Shown: positions 6,744 to 16,516, numbered from the stretch's first letter. The stretch is DNA of 64,000 nucleotides from Citrifermentans bemidjiense Bem (GCF_000020725.1 NC_011146.1:3037501-3101500); one strand, 5' to 3'. Program-made: numbers and translations. Notes: generated by a model not told the origin, from the sequence alone.

Positions 6744-6771
6744 TTGACAGCATACTGATTATATGCATAAT
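6744..6771 (+). promoter_or_regulatory. Sigma-70 promoter with candidate MarR operator for the efflux operon
   Basis: TTGACA (6744-6749), a 16-base spacer, then CATAAT (6766-6771) make a near-consensus promoter. The spacer carries an inverted repeat GCATA-N7-TATGC at 6750-6766, well placed for repression by the MarR protein encoded next. A second small repeat (GTAT-gat-ATAC) follows near 6790-6801. The rest of 6394-6895, apart from the ModE-like site and a few GGGGAAT repeats, holds nothing I can name. Confidence 0.6.
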
Positions 6772-6895
6772 GACACACCTGCCGCAGCATGGGTATGATA
6801 TACTGCCGTGATTTACAGCTGTTAAACTGCTTTGTTGCTTTGTTTTACGCGCGCCGTACTCACGGGTAACCGCTTCGAAAGAAGGGGGGCTTTAT

Positions 6896-7324
6896 ATGCC
6901 AGCAAAAACACCGATCGAGATAGAGAAGACCGTGGGATTTCTCTTGTCCAAGGCTTATCAGCGCGCCAGCCTCATCTTCAAGGAACACTTCGACGAATAC
7001 GATCTCACTCCACAACAATTCGGTCTGCTGGGTTTCTTGTGGCGCGAGGATGGGCTGAGCCAGTCCGTGCTCTCTGCTAAGAGCCAAATCGACAGAACAA
7101 CCATGGGCGGCCTGATCGACAGGCTGGAAAAAGAGGGGCTGGTGGCCAGGCAGGCGGACCCTGACGACCGCCGCGCCTATCGCATCTGCCTCACGGCAAA
7201 AGGAAAGGCGCTGCAGCCGGAACTGACGCCGCTGGCACTGAAAGCCCAGCGCAAGCTGGTAGCGAAACTGACCTCCGAAGAACAGGAAACCTTGAAGTCG
7301 CTGTTGGAAAAGATCCGCAGCTGA
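6896..7324 (+). CDS. MarR-family transcriptional regulator
   Basis: This 142-residue protein has the MarR winged-helix pattern: LTPQQFGLLGFLWREDGLSQ, a recognition helix SQIDRTTMGGLIDRLEKEGL, and the wing signature DPDDRRAYRICLTAKG. The family represses nearby transport genes and releases DNA when it binds aromatic or other small ligands. GGGGGG precedes the ATG. It is the first gene of a MarR-TolC-HlyD-DHA2 operon, ending 13 bases before the next gene, and an inverted repeat inside its own promoter fits autoregulation. Confidence 0.92.
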   Translation: MPAKTPIEIEKTVGFLLSKAYQRASLIFKEHFDEYDLTPQQFGLLGFLWREDGLSQSVLSAKSQIDRTTMGGLIDRLEKEGLVARQADPDDRRAYRICLTAKGKALQPELTPLALKAQRKLVAKLTSEEQETLKSLLEKIRS

Positions 7325-7337
7325 TCCGGGAGCTTTC

Positions 7338-8603
7338 ATGCGAAGAGCATTGATTATACTGGCATTGACGGCGCTCACTGGAACAGGCGCGGCTAGCGCC
7401 GAGACCCTCACTCTGCAGGAGTGCCTCACCAAGGCGGCTGCAAGCAGCAGGGGGCTCAAGGCCAGCACCCATGACGTGGCGATCGCGCAGGAACAGATTT
7501 CCATTGCCCGCAGCGCAAGGCTGCCGCGGGTGGACCTGCAGGCCGGGTACACCGCGCAACTGGACCCACAGGCAGTAAAATTCGGCAACATCGTCCAGGA
7601 AACACAGGATGCCCGCTACCCCTTCCTGAACCTCACCATTTACAACACCCTGTACGATTTCGGGCGCACCGGCGCCCGCGAGGCGAGAGCCCGGCTGCAG
7701 AGCGACGCGGCGCAGTTCTCCCACTTTGGCCAGGAGCAGGACCTGTTCCTGGAGGTGGTGCGCGCCTACTTCGGCATCCTCGCCGCGGAGAAGCTGGTCG
7801 GCGCTGCCAACGACGAGGTGGTCCAGATGACCGCCCACCAGAAGACGGCCCAGGCGCTGTTCGAAGAGGGCGTGGTGACGCGCAACGACCTCTTGCAGGC
7901 CGAGGTGCGGGTGGCTTCCAGCAGGCAGAACCTTTACGGAGCCCTGAACCAGATAGAAAACGGCTGGCTCTACCTGAACTACCTCACCGGCGTCCCCGCC
8001 AGTTACCGCGCCGACCTCCAGGAACAGATCGAGACTCCCCCCCTTCCCGACCAGCAGGCTGTCCCAGACCTTTCCAAGCGCGCAGAGATATCCGCTCTCA
8101 GGGCTTTGGTCAATGCGGACGAGCACGCCGTCAAAGAGGCGAAAAGCGATTATTATCCGGAGATCTTTGCCAGGTTCGGCTTGGACTATCTGGACAACAG
8201 CAAGGTACGCGAGCAAACCATTTACGCTGCGACGCTTGGGCTCAAGGTGAATCTCTTCGACGGAGCCGCCAAGGAAGCAAGGATCCGCCAGGCGGTCGAG
8301 TCACGGGCGAGAGACGAAGAGCGGATGAGGGACCTGGAAGACCGGGTGAGGCTCGAACTGTCGACGGCACAAAACGACATGAAGGTCGCGCTCACGCGGC
8401 TCAAGGTTGCCGAGAAGGCGATAGAGCAAGGAAGGGAAAACCTCCGCATCACCCGCGACCGTTACCAGGAAAAAGTCGGCACCGCCACCGAGGTTATCGA
8501 CGCCCAAACCCTCCTTACCCAGACCAGAACCGACTACTTTCGCAGCATGTTCGACCTGCAGGTAGCCGCAGCCCGGGTGAAACGGGCGACGGGAGAGCTG
8601 TAA
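7338..8603 (+). CDS. TolC-family outer-membrane efflux protein
   Basis: This 421-residue protein has a signal peptide (MRRALIILALTALTG...ASA) and two OEP repeats, each rich in long helices (ESRARDEERMRDLEDRVRLE, VRVASSRQNLYGALNQIENG). The repeats contain the typical DLLQAEVRVASS and TATEVIDAQTLLTQT turns. It would form the outer-membrane channel of the pump whose adaptor and permease are the next two genes. The length is normal for the family. Confidence 0.92.
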   Translation: MRRALIILALTALTGTGAASAETLTLQECLTKAAASSRGLKASTHDVAIAQEQISIARSARLPRVDLQAGYTAQLDPQAVKFGNIVQETQDARYPFLNLTIYNTLYDFGRTGAREARARLQSDAAQFSHFGQEQDLFLEVVRAYFGILAAEKLVGAANDEVVQMTAHQKTAQALFEEGVVTRNDLLQAEVRVASSRQNLYGALNQIENGWLYLNYLTGVPASYRADLQEQIETPPLPDQQAVPDLSKRAEISALRALVNADEHAVKEAKSDYYPEIFARFGLDYLDNSKVREQTIYAATLGLKVNLFDGAAKEARIRQAVESRARDEERMRDLEDRVRLELSTAQNDMKVALTRLKVAEKAIEQGRENLRITRDRYQEKVGTATEVIDAQTLLTQTRTDYFRSMFDLQVAAARVKRATGEL

Positions 8604-8656
8604 CGCAAAAGGCAGGACTTATCTGACGCAACCAAAATTTCTTGAGGTTCATATAA

Positions 8657-9757
8657 ATGGCTGAAGAAACAAACCAGACTACTGAAAATAACGAAACGAA
8701 TCCGGCGCCGGGCGGCGAGCGGAGGGGGCTCAACAAGAGACAGCGCGGCGGCATCGTGCTCCTCGTGATCATCGTTATCGGCGCGCTTTTAGGCGTGCAC
8801 CGCTGGGTCCGCAGCAAGACCCACATCGAGACGGACAACGCCTTCATCGAGTCGCATGTCCACTCCATCGCGAGCCGGGTTCCCGGACTGGTGCACCGGG
8901 TTGCGGTGGTGGACAACCAGTTCGTGCGCAAGGGGGACCTGCTGGTCGAACTCGACCCCTCGGACTACCGGGCGCGCGAGAACAGCGCCGCGGCTTCCGT
9001 GGAAATGGCCAAGAACGAGACCTCAGGCGACTACGCGCAAGTGGAGAGCGCCCGGGCCAACATCGGCTTGGCGGCCGCCCGCCTGGAGCAGGCTAACCTG
9101 GACCTGCGACGGGCCGAGGCCCTTTATGCCAAGGAAGTTATCCCCCGCGAGCAGTTGGAGCGTCAGCGCACCGCGCACCGTGTCGCGCAGATGCAGCTCA
9201 AGGAGGCGCAGGAAGCGGAAAGAAAGGCAAAGGCGATGATCGGCATTTCCGGCACCGGCTCCAAGGACGCCAGGGTTGCCGAGAAGCAGGCGGAGTTGGA
9301 GACCGCGCACCTGAACCTCTCCTATACCCGCATCGTCGCCCCCGGCGACGGCTTCGTGACCAGGAAGGGTGTCGAGCCGGGAAACTACGTGCAGCCGGGC
9401 CAGGCGCTGATGGCCGTGGTGCCGCTGGAGGGGGCCTGGATCACCGCGAACTACAAGGAAAGCCAACTGGCCAAGGTGCGGCCGGGGCAGAACGTCGAGT
9501 TCACCGTGGACACCTACCCGGGGCGAACCTTCACCGGAAAGGTGGAAAGCATCATGGCTGGAACCGGCGCGGCCTTCTCGCTGCTGCCGCCTGAAAACGC
9601 CACGGGGAACTACGTCAAGGTGACCCAGAGGATTCCGGTCAGGATCGCCATCGACCGCAGAAGCGACCCCGAGCACCTGTTGCGGGTCGGGATGAGCGTG
9701 GTCCCCACCATCCTCACCGGCCAGACCTTCGGCGACGTGGTCGGTTTCGGCCGCTAA
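8657..9757 (+). CDS. emrA: HlyD/EmrA-family membrane fusion protein
   Basis: This 366-residue periplasmic adaptor has one membrane anchor near residues 33-52 (GGIVLLVIIVIGALLG). A biotinyl-lipoyl half-motif follows (SRVPGLVHRVAVVDNQFVRK), then a coiled-coil hairpin (about 95-185), and a second half LSYTRIVAPGDGFVTRKGV. The barrel region and NATGNYVKVTQRIPVRI are typical of EmrA partners of DHA2 pumps. GAGG lies 11 bases before the ATG. It links the TolC-like channel to the permease at 9924. Confidence 0.92.
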   Translation: MAEETNQTTENNETNPAPGGERRGLNKRQRGGIVLLVIIVIGALLGVHRWVRSKTHIETDNAFIESHVHSIASRVPGLVHRVAVVDNQFVRKGDLLVELDPSDYRARENSAAASVEMAKNETSGDYAQVESARANIGLAAARLEQANLDLRRAEALYAKEVIPREQLERQRTAHRVAQMQLKEAQEAERKAKAMIGISGTGSKDARVAEKQAELETAHLNLSYTRIVAPGDGFVTRKGVEPGNYVQPGQALMAVVPLEGAWITANYKESQLAKVRPGQNVEFTVDTYPGRTFTGKVESIMAGTGAAFSLLPPENATGNYVKVTQRIPVRIAIDRRSDPEHLLRVGMSVVPTILTGQTFGDVVGFGR

Positions 9758-9807
9758 ACAAACCGTTACTCAGCTTTTCCTGATAGCGGCAGGCTCCTTT
9801 ATGGCAG

Positions 9808-9846
9808 CTTCACCCACCCCCAGCCCCTCCCGTCAAGGGAGGGGAG
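9808..9846. repeat. CCCTCCC hairpin repeat between efflux genes
   Basis: The segment CACCCACCCCCAGCCCCTCC then CGTCAAGGGAGGGGAG contains a CCCCTCCCg/cAAGGGAGGGG hairpin. Relatives of this GC-rich element occur near 14458, 37283 and 39955, always between genes. It is a dispersed intergenic repeat and might slightly attenuate transcription between adaptor and permease. Confidence 0.6.
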
Positions 9847-9923
9847 ACCACAAAGCACCGGCTACACCGGTGATACATTTTCCCCCTGATGCTGCGAGTT
9901 GAAGGACACCCCCTGGCGGCCCC

Positions 9924-11471
9924 ATGAAAAGCGCTGAAGAAAAGATTGTAAACAAGTGGCTCATCACCATCACGGTGATGCTGCCGGCGATCATGGAGAT
10001 CGTCGATACCTCGGTCGCGAACGTGGCGCTCCCGCACATGCAGGGGAGCCTCAACGCCGGGACCGATGAAATCACCTGGGTCCTCACCTCCTACCTGGTC
10101 AGTAACGCAGTCGTCCTCCCCATGACCGGGTGGCTCGCCCGCATGTTCGGGCGCAAAAGGTTCCTCATCACCTGCATCACCCTCTTCACCCTCGCCTCGC
10201 TTCTTTGCGGCGCCGCCCCTTCTCTGGGCATGCTGATCTTCTTCCGCGTCTTGCAAGGGGCCGCCGGCGGCGCCCTCATCCCCATGAGCCAGGCGATCAT
10301 GATGGAAACCTTCCCCCCCTATCAACAGGGAATGGCGATGGCCATCTTCGGCGTAGGCGCCATGTTCGGCCCCATCATCGGCCCGGCGTTGGGCGGCTGG
10401 ATCACCGACAACATGAGCTGGCGCTGGATCTTCTACATCAACATCCCCATCGGGGTCATCGCGGTCATCATGGCTTCCTTCTTCATCTACGACCCGAGCT
10501 ACCTGAAACGTACCAAGGTCGCCATCGACTACTGGGGGCTCGCCCTTCTCACCGTGGGGCTGGGAGCCCTGCAGATAGTGCTCGACAAAGGGCAGCAGGA
10601 CGACTGGTTCAACTCCCCTTTCATCGTCGGCTGCGCAGTGGTCACAGCAATCGCGCTTTCCGCCCTTGTTTACGTCGAATTGACCCACCCGCATCCCATC
10701 GTGAACCTGAGGCTCTTCAAGAACGTCTCCTTCTCGTCGGGGAACCTGATCATGTTCGCCGTGGGATTCTGCCTTTACAGCTCCATCATGCTGATCCCGC
10801 TGTTCCTGCAGACCCTCATGGGTTACAACGCCACCATGGCCGGCATGGTCCTCGCTCCGGGCGGCGTCGCCACCCTCATCTGCATGCCATTCGTGGGAGC
10901 GGCGATCCAGCGCTACGACGGCAGGAAGGTCGTTTTCATGGGGCTTATCATCGGGGCTACTTCCATGTTCATCATGCAGCGTTTCACCCTGCAGGCGGCC
11001 TACATGGACTTCGTCTGGCCTCGGGTGGTGCTGGGCGTGGGCCTTGCCATGATCTTCGTGCCCCTGACCACGGTCACCCTGGCAACCATTTCCAAAGAAG
11101 AGATGGGGAACGCGACCGGCATCTTCAACCTGCTCAGAAACATCGGCGGGAGCGTCGGCATAGCAATCGCGGCCACCATGCTGGCGCGTTACTCGCAGTT
11201 TTATCAGACCAACCTGGTCGCACACGTAAACCCGTACAACCCGCTGTTCCAATCCCAGCTCGCGACGCTGAAGGGGGCGCTCATGGGGCGCGGCCTCGAT
11301 CCTGTCGCTGCCGAGAAAGGGGCCATGACAGTACTTTACGGGACCGTAAGCCGGCAGGCCTACATGCTCTCCTACAACAGGATCTTCTTCATCGTCGGCT
11401 TGGCGTTCCTCATCATCATTCCGCTTTTGTTTCTGTTGAAAAAGCCCGCCAAGCACCTGCCGCCGGCGTAA
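9924..11471 (+). CDS. emrB: DHA2-family (EmrB/QacA) multidrug efflux permease
   Basis: This 515-residue protein has about 14 membrane segments and the proton-antiporter motif GWLARMFGRKRFL after segment 2. The DHA2-specific SYLVSNAVVLPMTGW comes before it, and LGGWITDNMSWRWIFYINIP around residues 150-170 is diagnostic. It works as the inner-membrane part of the EmrAB-TolC-like complex encoded by 7338-9757. The substrate is not predictable from sequence. A terminator for the operon is at 11579. Confidence 0.93.
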   Translation: MKSAEEKIVNKWLITITVMLPAIMEIVDTSVANVALPHMQGSLNAGTDEITWVLTSYLVSNAVVLPMTGWLARMFGRKRFLITCITLFTLASLLCGAAPSLGMLIFFRVLQGAAGGALIPMSQAIMMETFPPYQQGMAMAIFGVGAMFGPIIGPALGGWITDNMSWRWIFYINIPIGVIAVIMASFFIYDPSYLKRTKVAIDYWGLALLTVGLGALQIVLDKGQQDDWFNSPFIVGCAVVTAIALSALVYVELTHPHPIVNLRLFKNVSFSSGNLIMFAVGFCLYSSIMLIPLFLQTLMGYNATMAGMVLAPGGVATLICMPFVGAAIQRYDGRKVVFMGLIIGATSMFIMQRFTLQAAYMDFVWPRVVLGVGLAMIFVPLTTVTLATISKEEMGNATGIFNLLRNIGGSVGIAIAATMLARYSQFYQTNLVAHVNPYNPLFQSQLATLKGALMGRGLDPVAAEKGAMTVLYGTVSRQAYMLSYNRIFFIVGLAFLIIIPLLFLLKKPAKHLPPA

Positions 11472-11473
11472 GG

Positions 11474-11553
11474 CAATTGACAATTGACAATTGACAATTG
11501 ACAACGTTTCCTCAGTCCACCGAGTCCATTTCGTCCATAGGGTCCATGCGGTC
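11474..11553. repeat. Short tandem repeats after emrB
   Basis: CAATTGA-type units run three times (CAATTGACAATTGACAATTG, 11474-11503). They are followed by five degenerate 9-base units of the form GTCCAtngg (about 11514-11553). The first family recurs inverted at 22902-22933; the second is the same unit as the clean array at 35127-35258. Confidence 0.75.
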
Positions 11554-11578
11554 CATTGCAGCAGACAAGGCTTAAATG

Positions 11579-11614
11579 AAGAAGGCGGGGTGATTTCTCA
11601 CCCCGCCTTCTTTG
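11579..11614. terminator. Bidirectional terminator between emrB and the leftward block
   Basis: GAAGGCGGGGTGA pairs perfectly with TCACCCCGCCTTC around a TTTC loop. It is flanked by A-rich sequence on the left and TTTG on the right, so it can serve both converging transcripts. Confidence 0.85.
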
Positions 11615-11633
11615 CTTTCCCATGTAGCAGCAG

Positions 11634-11903
11634 CTACTTCTTCTTTTCTGCCTCTTCAGCGGCGCGCTTCTCGTGGGCCTCGCGGGCCTGATCCATCGCC
11701 GCCCAGTGGGCATCCCAATCCTTCTTCCTGATGAGGTGAAGCATCACGCTCCCGACGACGATGCAGACGCCGAAGAAAAACTGCATCACCCGGAAGCCGT
11801 CGGCGACTCCGTAGACCATGCAGCCTACGCCAACCAGGCCCAGCAAAAAGGGTGCGCTGAAGATGAGATCTACTACTGACTGTTTCTCCTGAGTTTCTGC
11901 CAT
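11634..11903 (-). CDS. Small inner-membrane protein of unknown function
   Basis: This 89-residue protein begins MAETQEKQSVVDLIF, with GGGGAACC upstream; the longer frame reading into the parvulin gene is a shadow. Two hydrophobic segments (APFLLGLVGVGCMVYGVADG and VMQFFFGVCIVVGSVMLHLI) are followed by a charged tail ending EEAEKKK. It is the last gene of the leftward pdxJ-parvulin run. No family recognised. Confidence 0.72.
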   Translation of the reverse strand: MAETQEKQSVVDLIFSAPFLLGLVGVGCMVYGVADGFRVMQFFFGVCIVVGSVMLHLIRKKDWDAHWAAMDQAREAHEKRAAEEAEKKK

Positions 11904-11941
11904 CGGTTCCCCTTTTACCTTGATGCCTGTGAAAGCTACCC

Positions 11942-12223
11942 TTAGGCGGTGCGGCTCATGATCTCGATCAGGTGGTAGCCGAACTGGGTCTTGACCGGCC
12001 CGAGGACCTTGCCGACTTCGCCGCTGAAAACCACTTCGTCGAATTCCCTCACCATCTGCCCCGGGCGGAACTCGCCCAGACGCCCACCCTGATTCCCCGA
12101 GGGGCAAAGGGAACTCTCGCGGGCGCAGTCGCCGAAATCGGCTCCCGATTCTATCTTGGTCTTGAGCGCTACGCACTCCTGTTCGGTAGCTACTAAAATG
12201 TGACGCGCACTAGCTTTTGTCAT
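11942..12223 (-). CDS. Parvulin-type peptidyl-prolyl isomerase, single domain
   Basis: This 93-residue protein is one rotamase domain: ASARHILVATEQE at the start, then GADFGDCARESSLC, QGGRLGEFRPGQMVREFDEV and GPVKTQFGYHLIEI. These are the core strings of PpiC/parvulin enzymes. There is no signal peptide, so it should be cytoplasmic, like E. coli PpiC (93 residues). AGGAGA precedes the ATG. It lies 40 bases after pdxJ. Confidence 0.93.
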   Translation of the reverse strand: MTKASARHILVATEQECVALKTKIESGADFGDCARESSLCPSGNQGGRLGEFRPGQMVREFDEVVFSGEVGKVLGPVKTQFGYHLIEIMSRTA

Positions 12224-12263
12224 CTGCTTCTCCTTTGTTCGATGCTTTCTTCCCGCCTGAAGC

Positions 12264-12983
12264 TCAGGCGTATCTCACCAGCTCGGACATGTCGCGCACG
12301 GCGCGGTCCAGTCCCACCAGGATGGCGCGGGACATGATGGAATGCCCGATGTTGAATTCCTCGATGCCGCCGATGGCCGCCACCTTCTTCACGTTGCTGT
12401 AGCTAAGCCCGTGCCCGGCGTTGACGCCGAGATCGAGCTTGCGGGCGAGCTTTACCGCGTTCTCTATCTTGATCAGTTCCAGTTCCTCTTCCTTCCAGCT
12501 CTTCGCCTCGGCGAAGGAGCCGGTGTGGATCTCTATATAGTCGGCGCCGATCTTGTTGGCCACCTTGATCTGGTCGGGGTCCGGATCGATGAAGAGGCTG
12601 ACGATGATCCCCCCTGCCTGCAGTTTCTCTATGGCGACCTTGAGCGCCTCCTGGTGGATGCGCACGTCGAGCCCCCCCTCGGTGGTCAGCTCGGCCCGTT
12701 TCTCCGGGACCAGGGTGCACGCCTCGGGCTTCACCGCGAGCGCTATGGCTACCATCTCGTCGGTAGCGGCCATCTCCAGGTTCAGCCTGGTCTGCACGGT
12801 CTGGCGCAGGATCTTCAGGTCGCGATCCTGGATGTGCCTGCGGTCCTCACGCAGATGGATGGTGATACCGTCGGCACCGGCGAATTCGGCGATGGCGGCG
12901 GCTGCGACCGGGTCCGGTTCCGTCCCCCCCCTCGCCTGCCGAAGCGTCGCCACGTGATCTATGTTCACTCCCAGTCTAGCCAC
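12264..12983 (-). CDS. pdxJ: Pyridoxine 5'-phosphate synthase
   Basis: This 239-residue TIM barrel condenses 1-deoxyxylulose 5-phosphate with aminoacetone phosphate in vitamin B6 synthesis. Visible family blocks are [17 protein letters not shown] (N-terminus), [57 protein letters not shown] and [14 protein letters not shown] chose the GTG at 12983, eight bases after GGAGG, over a GTG three codons earlier. It overlaps the end of glmM by eight bases, so translation is coupled. Confidence 0.96.
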   Translation of the reverse strand: MARLGVNIDHVATLRQARGGTEPDPVAAAAIAEFAGADGITIHLREDRRHIQDRDLKILRQTVQTRLNLEMAATDEMVAIALAVKPEACTLVPEKRAELTTEGGLDVRIHQEALKVAIEKLQAGGIIVSLFIDPDPDQIKVANKIGADYIEIHTGSFAEAKSWKEEELELIKIENAVKLARKLDLGVNAGHGLSYSNVKKVAAIGGIEEFNIGHSIMSRAILVGLDRAVRDMSELVRYA

Positions 12984-14340
12984 GCGCCTCACCTCCCAGC
13001 TTCTGTGCCACGATGGAAGCTATGTCGTTGGCCCAGCAGCGAATATCCCCCTCGTCGCTTCCTTCCAGCATGATGCGCAAAAGCGGCTCCGTGCCGGAGT
13101 AGCGGATGAGGACCCTTCCCTCGCCCTTGAGCTTTTCCTCGACGTCGTTGATCAACTTCGCTATCTCGGGGACCTGCATGATGTCCGATTTCTCAGCCAG
13201 GCGGACGTTGACGAGCACCTGCGGCAGCGGTTCCATGACCAGGGCGAGCTCGGATAGACGCTTTTGGTGACGCTGCATGATGGCGAGCACCTGCAGCGCC
13301 GAAAGGACGCCGTCGCCGGTGGTGTTGTGGTCGAGGAAGATCATGTGGCCGGACTGCTCGCCCCCGAGGTTGTAGCCCCCCTTGAGCATCTCCTCCACAA
13401 CGTAACGGTCCCCGACCGCGGTCTTGATGACCTGGCCGCCGGCGCGTTTCATGGCTATGTCGAGTCCCATGTTGCTCATCACTGTCGCCACCAGCGTGTT
13501 CTGCTTCAGGATCCCTTGCCGGATCATTTCGGTCGCGCAGATCGCCATGATGCGGTCGCCGTCGACCACGTTGCCGTACTCGTCCACGAAAATGACCCGG
13601 TCGGCGTCGCCGTCGAGCGCAACGCCCAAGTCGGCGCCGTGTTCCTTCACCGCCTGGCTCATCACCTCGGGATGCAGCGATCCGCAGTCGGCGTTGATGT
13701 TGGTGCCGTTTGGCTTGACGCCGATGGAGATGACCTCCGCGCCCAGTTCCTCGAAGACGGCGGGTGCGACCTTGTAGGCGGCGCCGTTGGCGCAGTCGAG
13801 GACGATCTTAAGCCCGGAGAGATCTAGATCCTTGGGGAAGGTGCTCTTCAGGAAGACGACGAAGCGCCCCTGGGCGTCGTCGATGCGGTACGCCTTCCCC
13901 ACTTCCTTGGCGGTCGGGCGCAAGGAATCGATCCGCTTGGAGAAGATCAGCTCCTCCATCATCAGCTCGGTCTCGTCGGGAAGCTTGAAGCCGTCGCGCG
14001 AGAAGAACTTGATCCCATTGTCCTCGAAGGGGTTGTGGGAAGCGGAGATCACGACGCCTGCGTCGGCGCGCATGGAGGAGGTGATGTTGGCGATGCCGGG
14101 GGTAGGCAGCGGCCCTACCAGGAGCACGTCCACGCCCATAGAGCAGATGCCGGCCATGAGCGCGCTTTCAAGCATGTAGCCGGAGAGGCGCGTGTCCTTG
14201 CCGATCACGATACGGTGGCGTTTCTTGCCGTTTTTGAAGATGTAGGCGGCCGCGCGGCCGATCTGCATTGCCATTTCTGCAGTCATCGGATAGACGTTGG
14301 CCACACCGCGCACCCCGTCCGTTCCGAAAAGCTTCTTCAT
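12976..14340 (-). CDS. glmM: Phosphoglucosamine mutase
   Basis: This 454-residue enzyme interconverts glucosamine 6-phosphate and 1-phosphate for cell-wall precursor synthesis. It has the N-terminal [10 protein letters not shown], the phosphoserine loop [16 protein letters not shown] with Ser near 101, the metal loop DGDADR, the sugar-specificity GGEQSGH and the C-terminal phosphate-binding [12 protein letters not shown]. It follows the diadenylate cyclase genes, the widespread cdaA-cdaR-glmM arrangement, in which GlmM can bind and inhibit CdaA in Firmicutes. Confidence 0.97.
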   Translation of the reverse strand: MKKLFGTDGVRGVANVYPMTAEMAMQIGRAAAYIFKNGKKRHRIVIGKDTRLSGYMLESALMAGICSMGVDVLLVGPLPTPGIANITSSMRADAGVVISASHNPFEDNGIKFFSRDGFKLPDETELMMEELIFSKRIDSLRPTAKEVGKAYRIDDAQGRFVVFLKSTFPKDLDLSGLKIVLDCANGAAYKVAPAVFEELGAEVISIGVKPNGTNINADCGSLHPEVMSQAVKEHGADLGVALDGDADRVIFVDEYGNVVDGDRIMAICATEMIRQGILKQNTLVATVMSNMGLDIAMKRAGGQVIKTAVGDRYVVEEMLKGGYNLGGEQSGHMIFLDHNTTGDGVLSALQVLAIMQRHQKRLSELALVMEPLPQVLVNVRLAEKSDIMQVPEIAKLINDVEEKLKGEGRVLIRYSGTEPLLRIMLEGSDEGDIRCWANDIASIVAQKLGGEARG

Positions 14341-14457
14341 AGATCACCTCATGCGATGAATTTTAGTTATTTACCTGCTGATCAGGCAGCGTTTTCCGCC
14401 ACCAATTGGGTGCTGCTCTCCCCACTTTTCCCAGGTCATCGGGAGTACCGCATTTTT

Positions 14458-14490
14458 ATCCCCCCTCCCCCTGCGGGAGGGGGAGACGGA
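14458..14490. repeat. CCCTCCC hairpin repeat upstream of glmM
   Basis: CCCCCCTCCCCCTGCGGGAG then GGGGGAG forms a compact GC hairpin just after the stop of the YbbR-domain gene. It is the same dispersed element type as at 9808, 37283 and 39955. Confidence 0.55.
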
Positions 14491-14494
14491 GAAG

Positions 14495-14878
14495 CTATTC
14501 TTTCTTCGCCAGCACCACCGTAAACGTCTCAGGGAAGATCCGCACCACCTTCAGCTCTGGGTCGAGCCCGAAAGAGCCCTGCGTCGGGGCGACAACCAGC
14601 TCACCCGGCCCAGCCGTGGAAAGATCAATCTCGCAACTGACCGGGCGCAGGGGGAGGAGCAAAAGCAGTATCTGCGGCCCCGACACGATCACCTGGAGGT
14701 TCTCCGGAGGGGGCGAGTCGGCCCACACCCCGGACGGCAACCGCTCCAGCGAGACGGGGACGTTCAACTTCATCTCCGCGGGGCGCTCCAAGATGACGCA
14801 GGACCAGATCAGCACCGCCAGGAGCACCGAGAGCGCCTTCACCCCCTTGGACCATTCATGCGACTTGGCTTGGGTCAT
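14495..14878 (-). CDS. YbbR-domain protein (CdaR-like), single domain
   Basis: This 127-residue protein has one membrane anchor (KALSVLLAVLIWSCVIL, about 13-29) and an extracytoplasmic YbbR domain (LNVPVSLERLPSGV, LQVIVSGPQILLLLLPL, FTVVL). CdaR proteins regulate CdaA; in Bacillus they carry several YbbR repeats, so this is a minimal version. Its ATG overlaps the cdaA stop by four bases (ATGA), which supports partnership. Confidence 0.85.
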   Translation of the reverse strand: MTQAKSHEWSKGVKALSVLLAVLIWSCVILERPAEMKLNVPVSLERLPSGVWADSPPPENLQVIVSGPQILLLLLPLRPVSCEIDLSTAGPGELVVAPTQGSFGLDPELKVVRIFPETFTVVLAKKE

Positions 14879-15639
14879 TTAAGCCACCTCGGTTCCACCA
14901 GTCTCCTCAGCGTTTTCCCGAGCGACGGCATGTCCACAACATCGGTCTTCTTGCCGCCGACCACGATGGAAGCAGTGCCGGTCTCCTCGGACACCACGAC
15001 GACCACCGCGTCCACCAGTTCGCTCAGCCCCATCGCAGCCCGGTGCCTGGTCCCGAGGCTCTTGCTGACCTCCAGGTTCTGGGTGAGCGGCAGGAAGCAC
15101 CCCGCCTTGGTCAGCTTGCCGTGCTGGATGATGACCGCGCCATCGTGTATCGGCGAGTAAGGTAGGAATATCGACGAGATCAGCTCGCTGGTCACCTTGG
15201 CGTCTATGTCGGTCCCCACGGCCAGATAGCTGTCCACCTGGATGGCGCGCTCGATGACGATGAGGGCTCCTATCCGCTTCTGGGCCAGCCCGGCGACGGC
15301 GAAAACAAGCTCGTCGATGACGTCGGACATCTCCACGTCCTTTTCGGTACGGCTCCTGGTCAGCGTGGCGAAGGCCTTGCGAATGTCGGTCTGGAAGACG
15401 ACGGCGAGCATGACGACGGAGGAGGCGAGGAAGAGGTCGATGAGGAGCCGGACTGTGTGCAGGGAGAAAAAACGCGCCAGAAGGTGGCCGGCCACGAGCG
15501 CCGACAGCACGGCGAGAATCCGCAGCGCCAGGACCCCCTTCAAGAGCCGCGAGAGCCGGGTGACGATCAGTATCGTAAGCGACAGGTCCAGCAGGTCCCG
15601 CAGCACGGCTATGTTTTGCAGGAATAGATTCATCCGCAC
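14875..15639 (-). CDS. cdaA: Diadenylate cyclase
   Basis: This 254-residue protein makes cyclic di-AMP from two ATP. Two to three membrane segments occupy residues 10-85, then the DAC domain shows SPIHDGAVII (DGA motif near 165) and GTRHRAAMGLSE (RHR motif near 196), both complete. The start is taken at a GTG two codons ahead of an ATG; neither has a strong ribosome site. It lies between folP and the YbbR gene. Cyclic di-AMP signalling is therefore expected in this organism in addition to other nucleotides. Confidence 0.95.
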   Translation of the reverse strand: MRMNLFLQNIAVLRDLLDLSLTILIVTRLSRLLKGVLALRILAVLSALVAGHLLARFFSLHTVRLLIDLFLASSVVMLAVVFQTDIRKAFATLTRSRTEKDVEMSDVIDELVFAVAGLAQKRIGALIVIERAIQVDSYLAVGTDIDAKVTSELISSIFLPYSPIHDGAVIIQHGKLTKAGCFLPLTQNLEVSKSLGTRHRAAMGLSELVDAVVVVVSEETGTASIVVGGKKTDVVDMPSLGKTLRRLVEPRWLK

Positions 15640-15680
15640 CAGTCGGGAAGCGTCAACGGCTTCCTGGTTTGGGCCGTGGG

Positions 15681-16516
15681 CTACATGAGCGCCCGCGCCA
15701 TGACGGCGACGTCCTTCATGGCAGCCACGTCATGCACCCTGATGATGGAGGCGCCGTGCGCGACGGACATAGCCACCGCGACAGCAGTACCGAAAATTCT
15801 CTCTCCCCCTCCCCTGCCGGTTACCGCTCCCACGAAGGACTTCCGGGACGGCCCGACCAGGATGGGAAACCCCAGTTCCCGGAACTCGGCGAGCCTCTTG
15901 ATCAGCTCCAAGTTCCCCTGGACGCTCTTGCCGAAGCCAAGCCCCGGGTCGACCACGATGCGCCCGTCGGCGATGCCTGCCTCCCGCGCGAGGGCCACGC
16001 TCTGCTCCAGGTACCTTTTCACCTCCGCCATGAGATCGTCGTAGCCGGTCTCCGCCTGCATGGTATCGGGCATGCCGCGCGTATGCATCACCACCACCCC
16101 GGCGTCGGCCTCGGCGGTGACGCGTGCCATGTCCGGATCGAACATGAGGCCGGTGACGTCGTTGACGATCTCGGCCCCGGCGGCGCACGCAGCGCGGGCG
16201 ACCTCTGCCTTGTAGGTGTCGATGGAGATGGGGAGTTGTATGCGGTGGGAGAGCGCCTCTATGACCGGGACCACCCGGTCCAGTTCCTGCGCCGCCCCAA
16301 CAGCCGGGGCGTTGGGGCGGGTGCTCTCGCCCCCGATATCGATGATGTCGGCTCCCTCGCGCTCCATCTCCTGCGCGCGCTCTATGGCTGCGTCGAGAGA
16401 GAAGAAGCGACCCCCGTCCGAAAAGGAATCGGGGGTCACGTTCAATATGCCCATGATCAGCGGGCGCTCAAGCGAAAGGGCGCGGCGGGAAAGCTGCCAC
16501 GTTTCGGGTACTGCCA

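Noticed and set aside
9810-11504. Long minus-strand frame opposite emrB
   Set aside because: Antisense shadow of the well-supported DHA2 permease; rich in His/Asp as expected from GC-rich complementary codons, no motifs.
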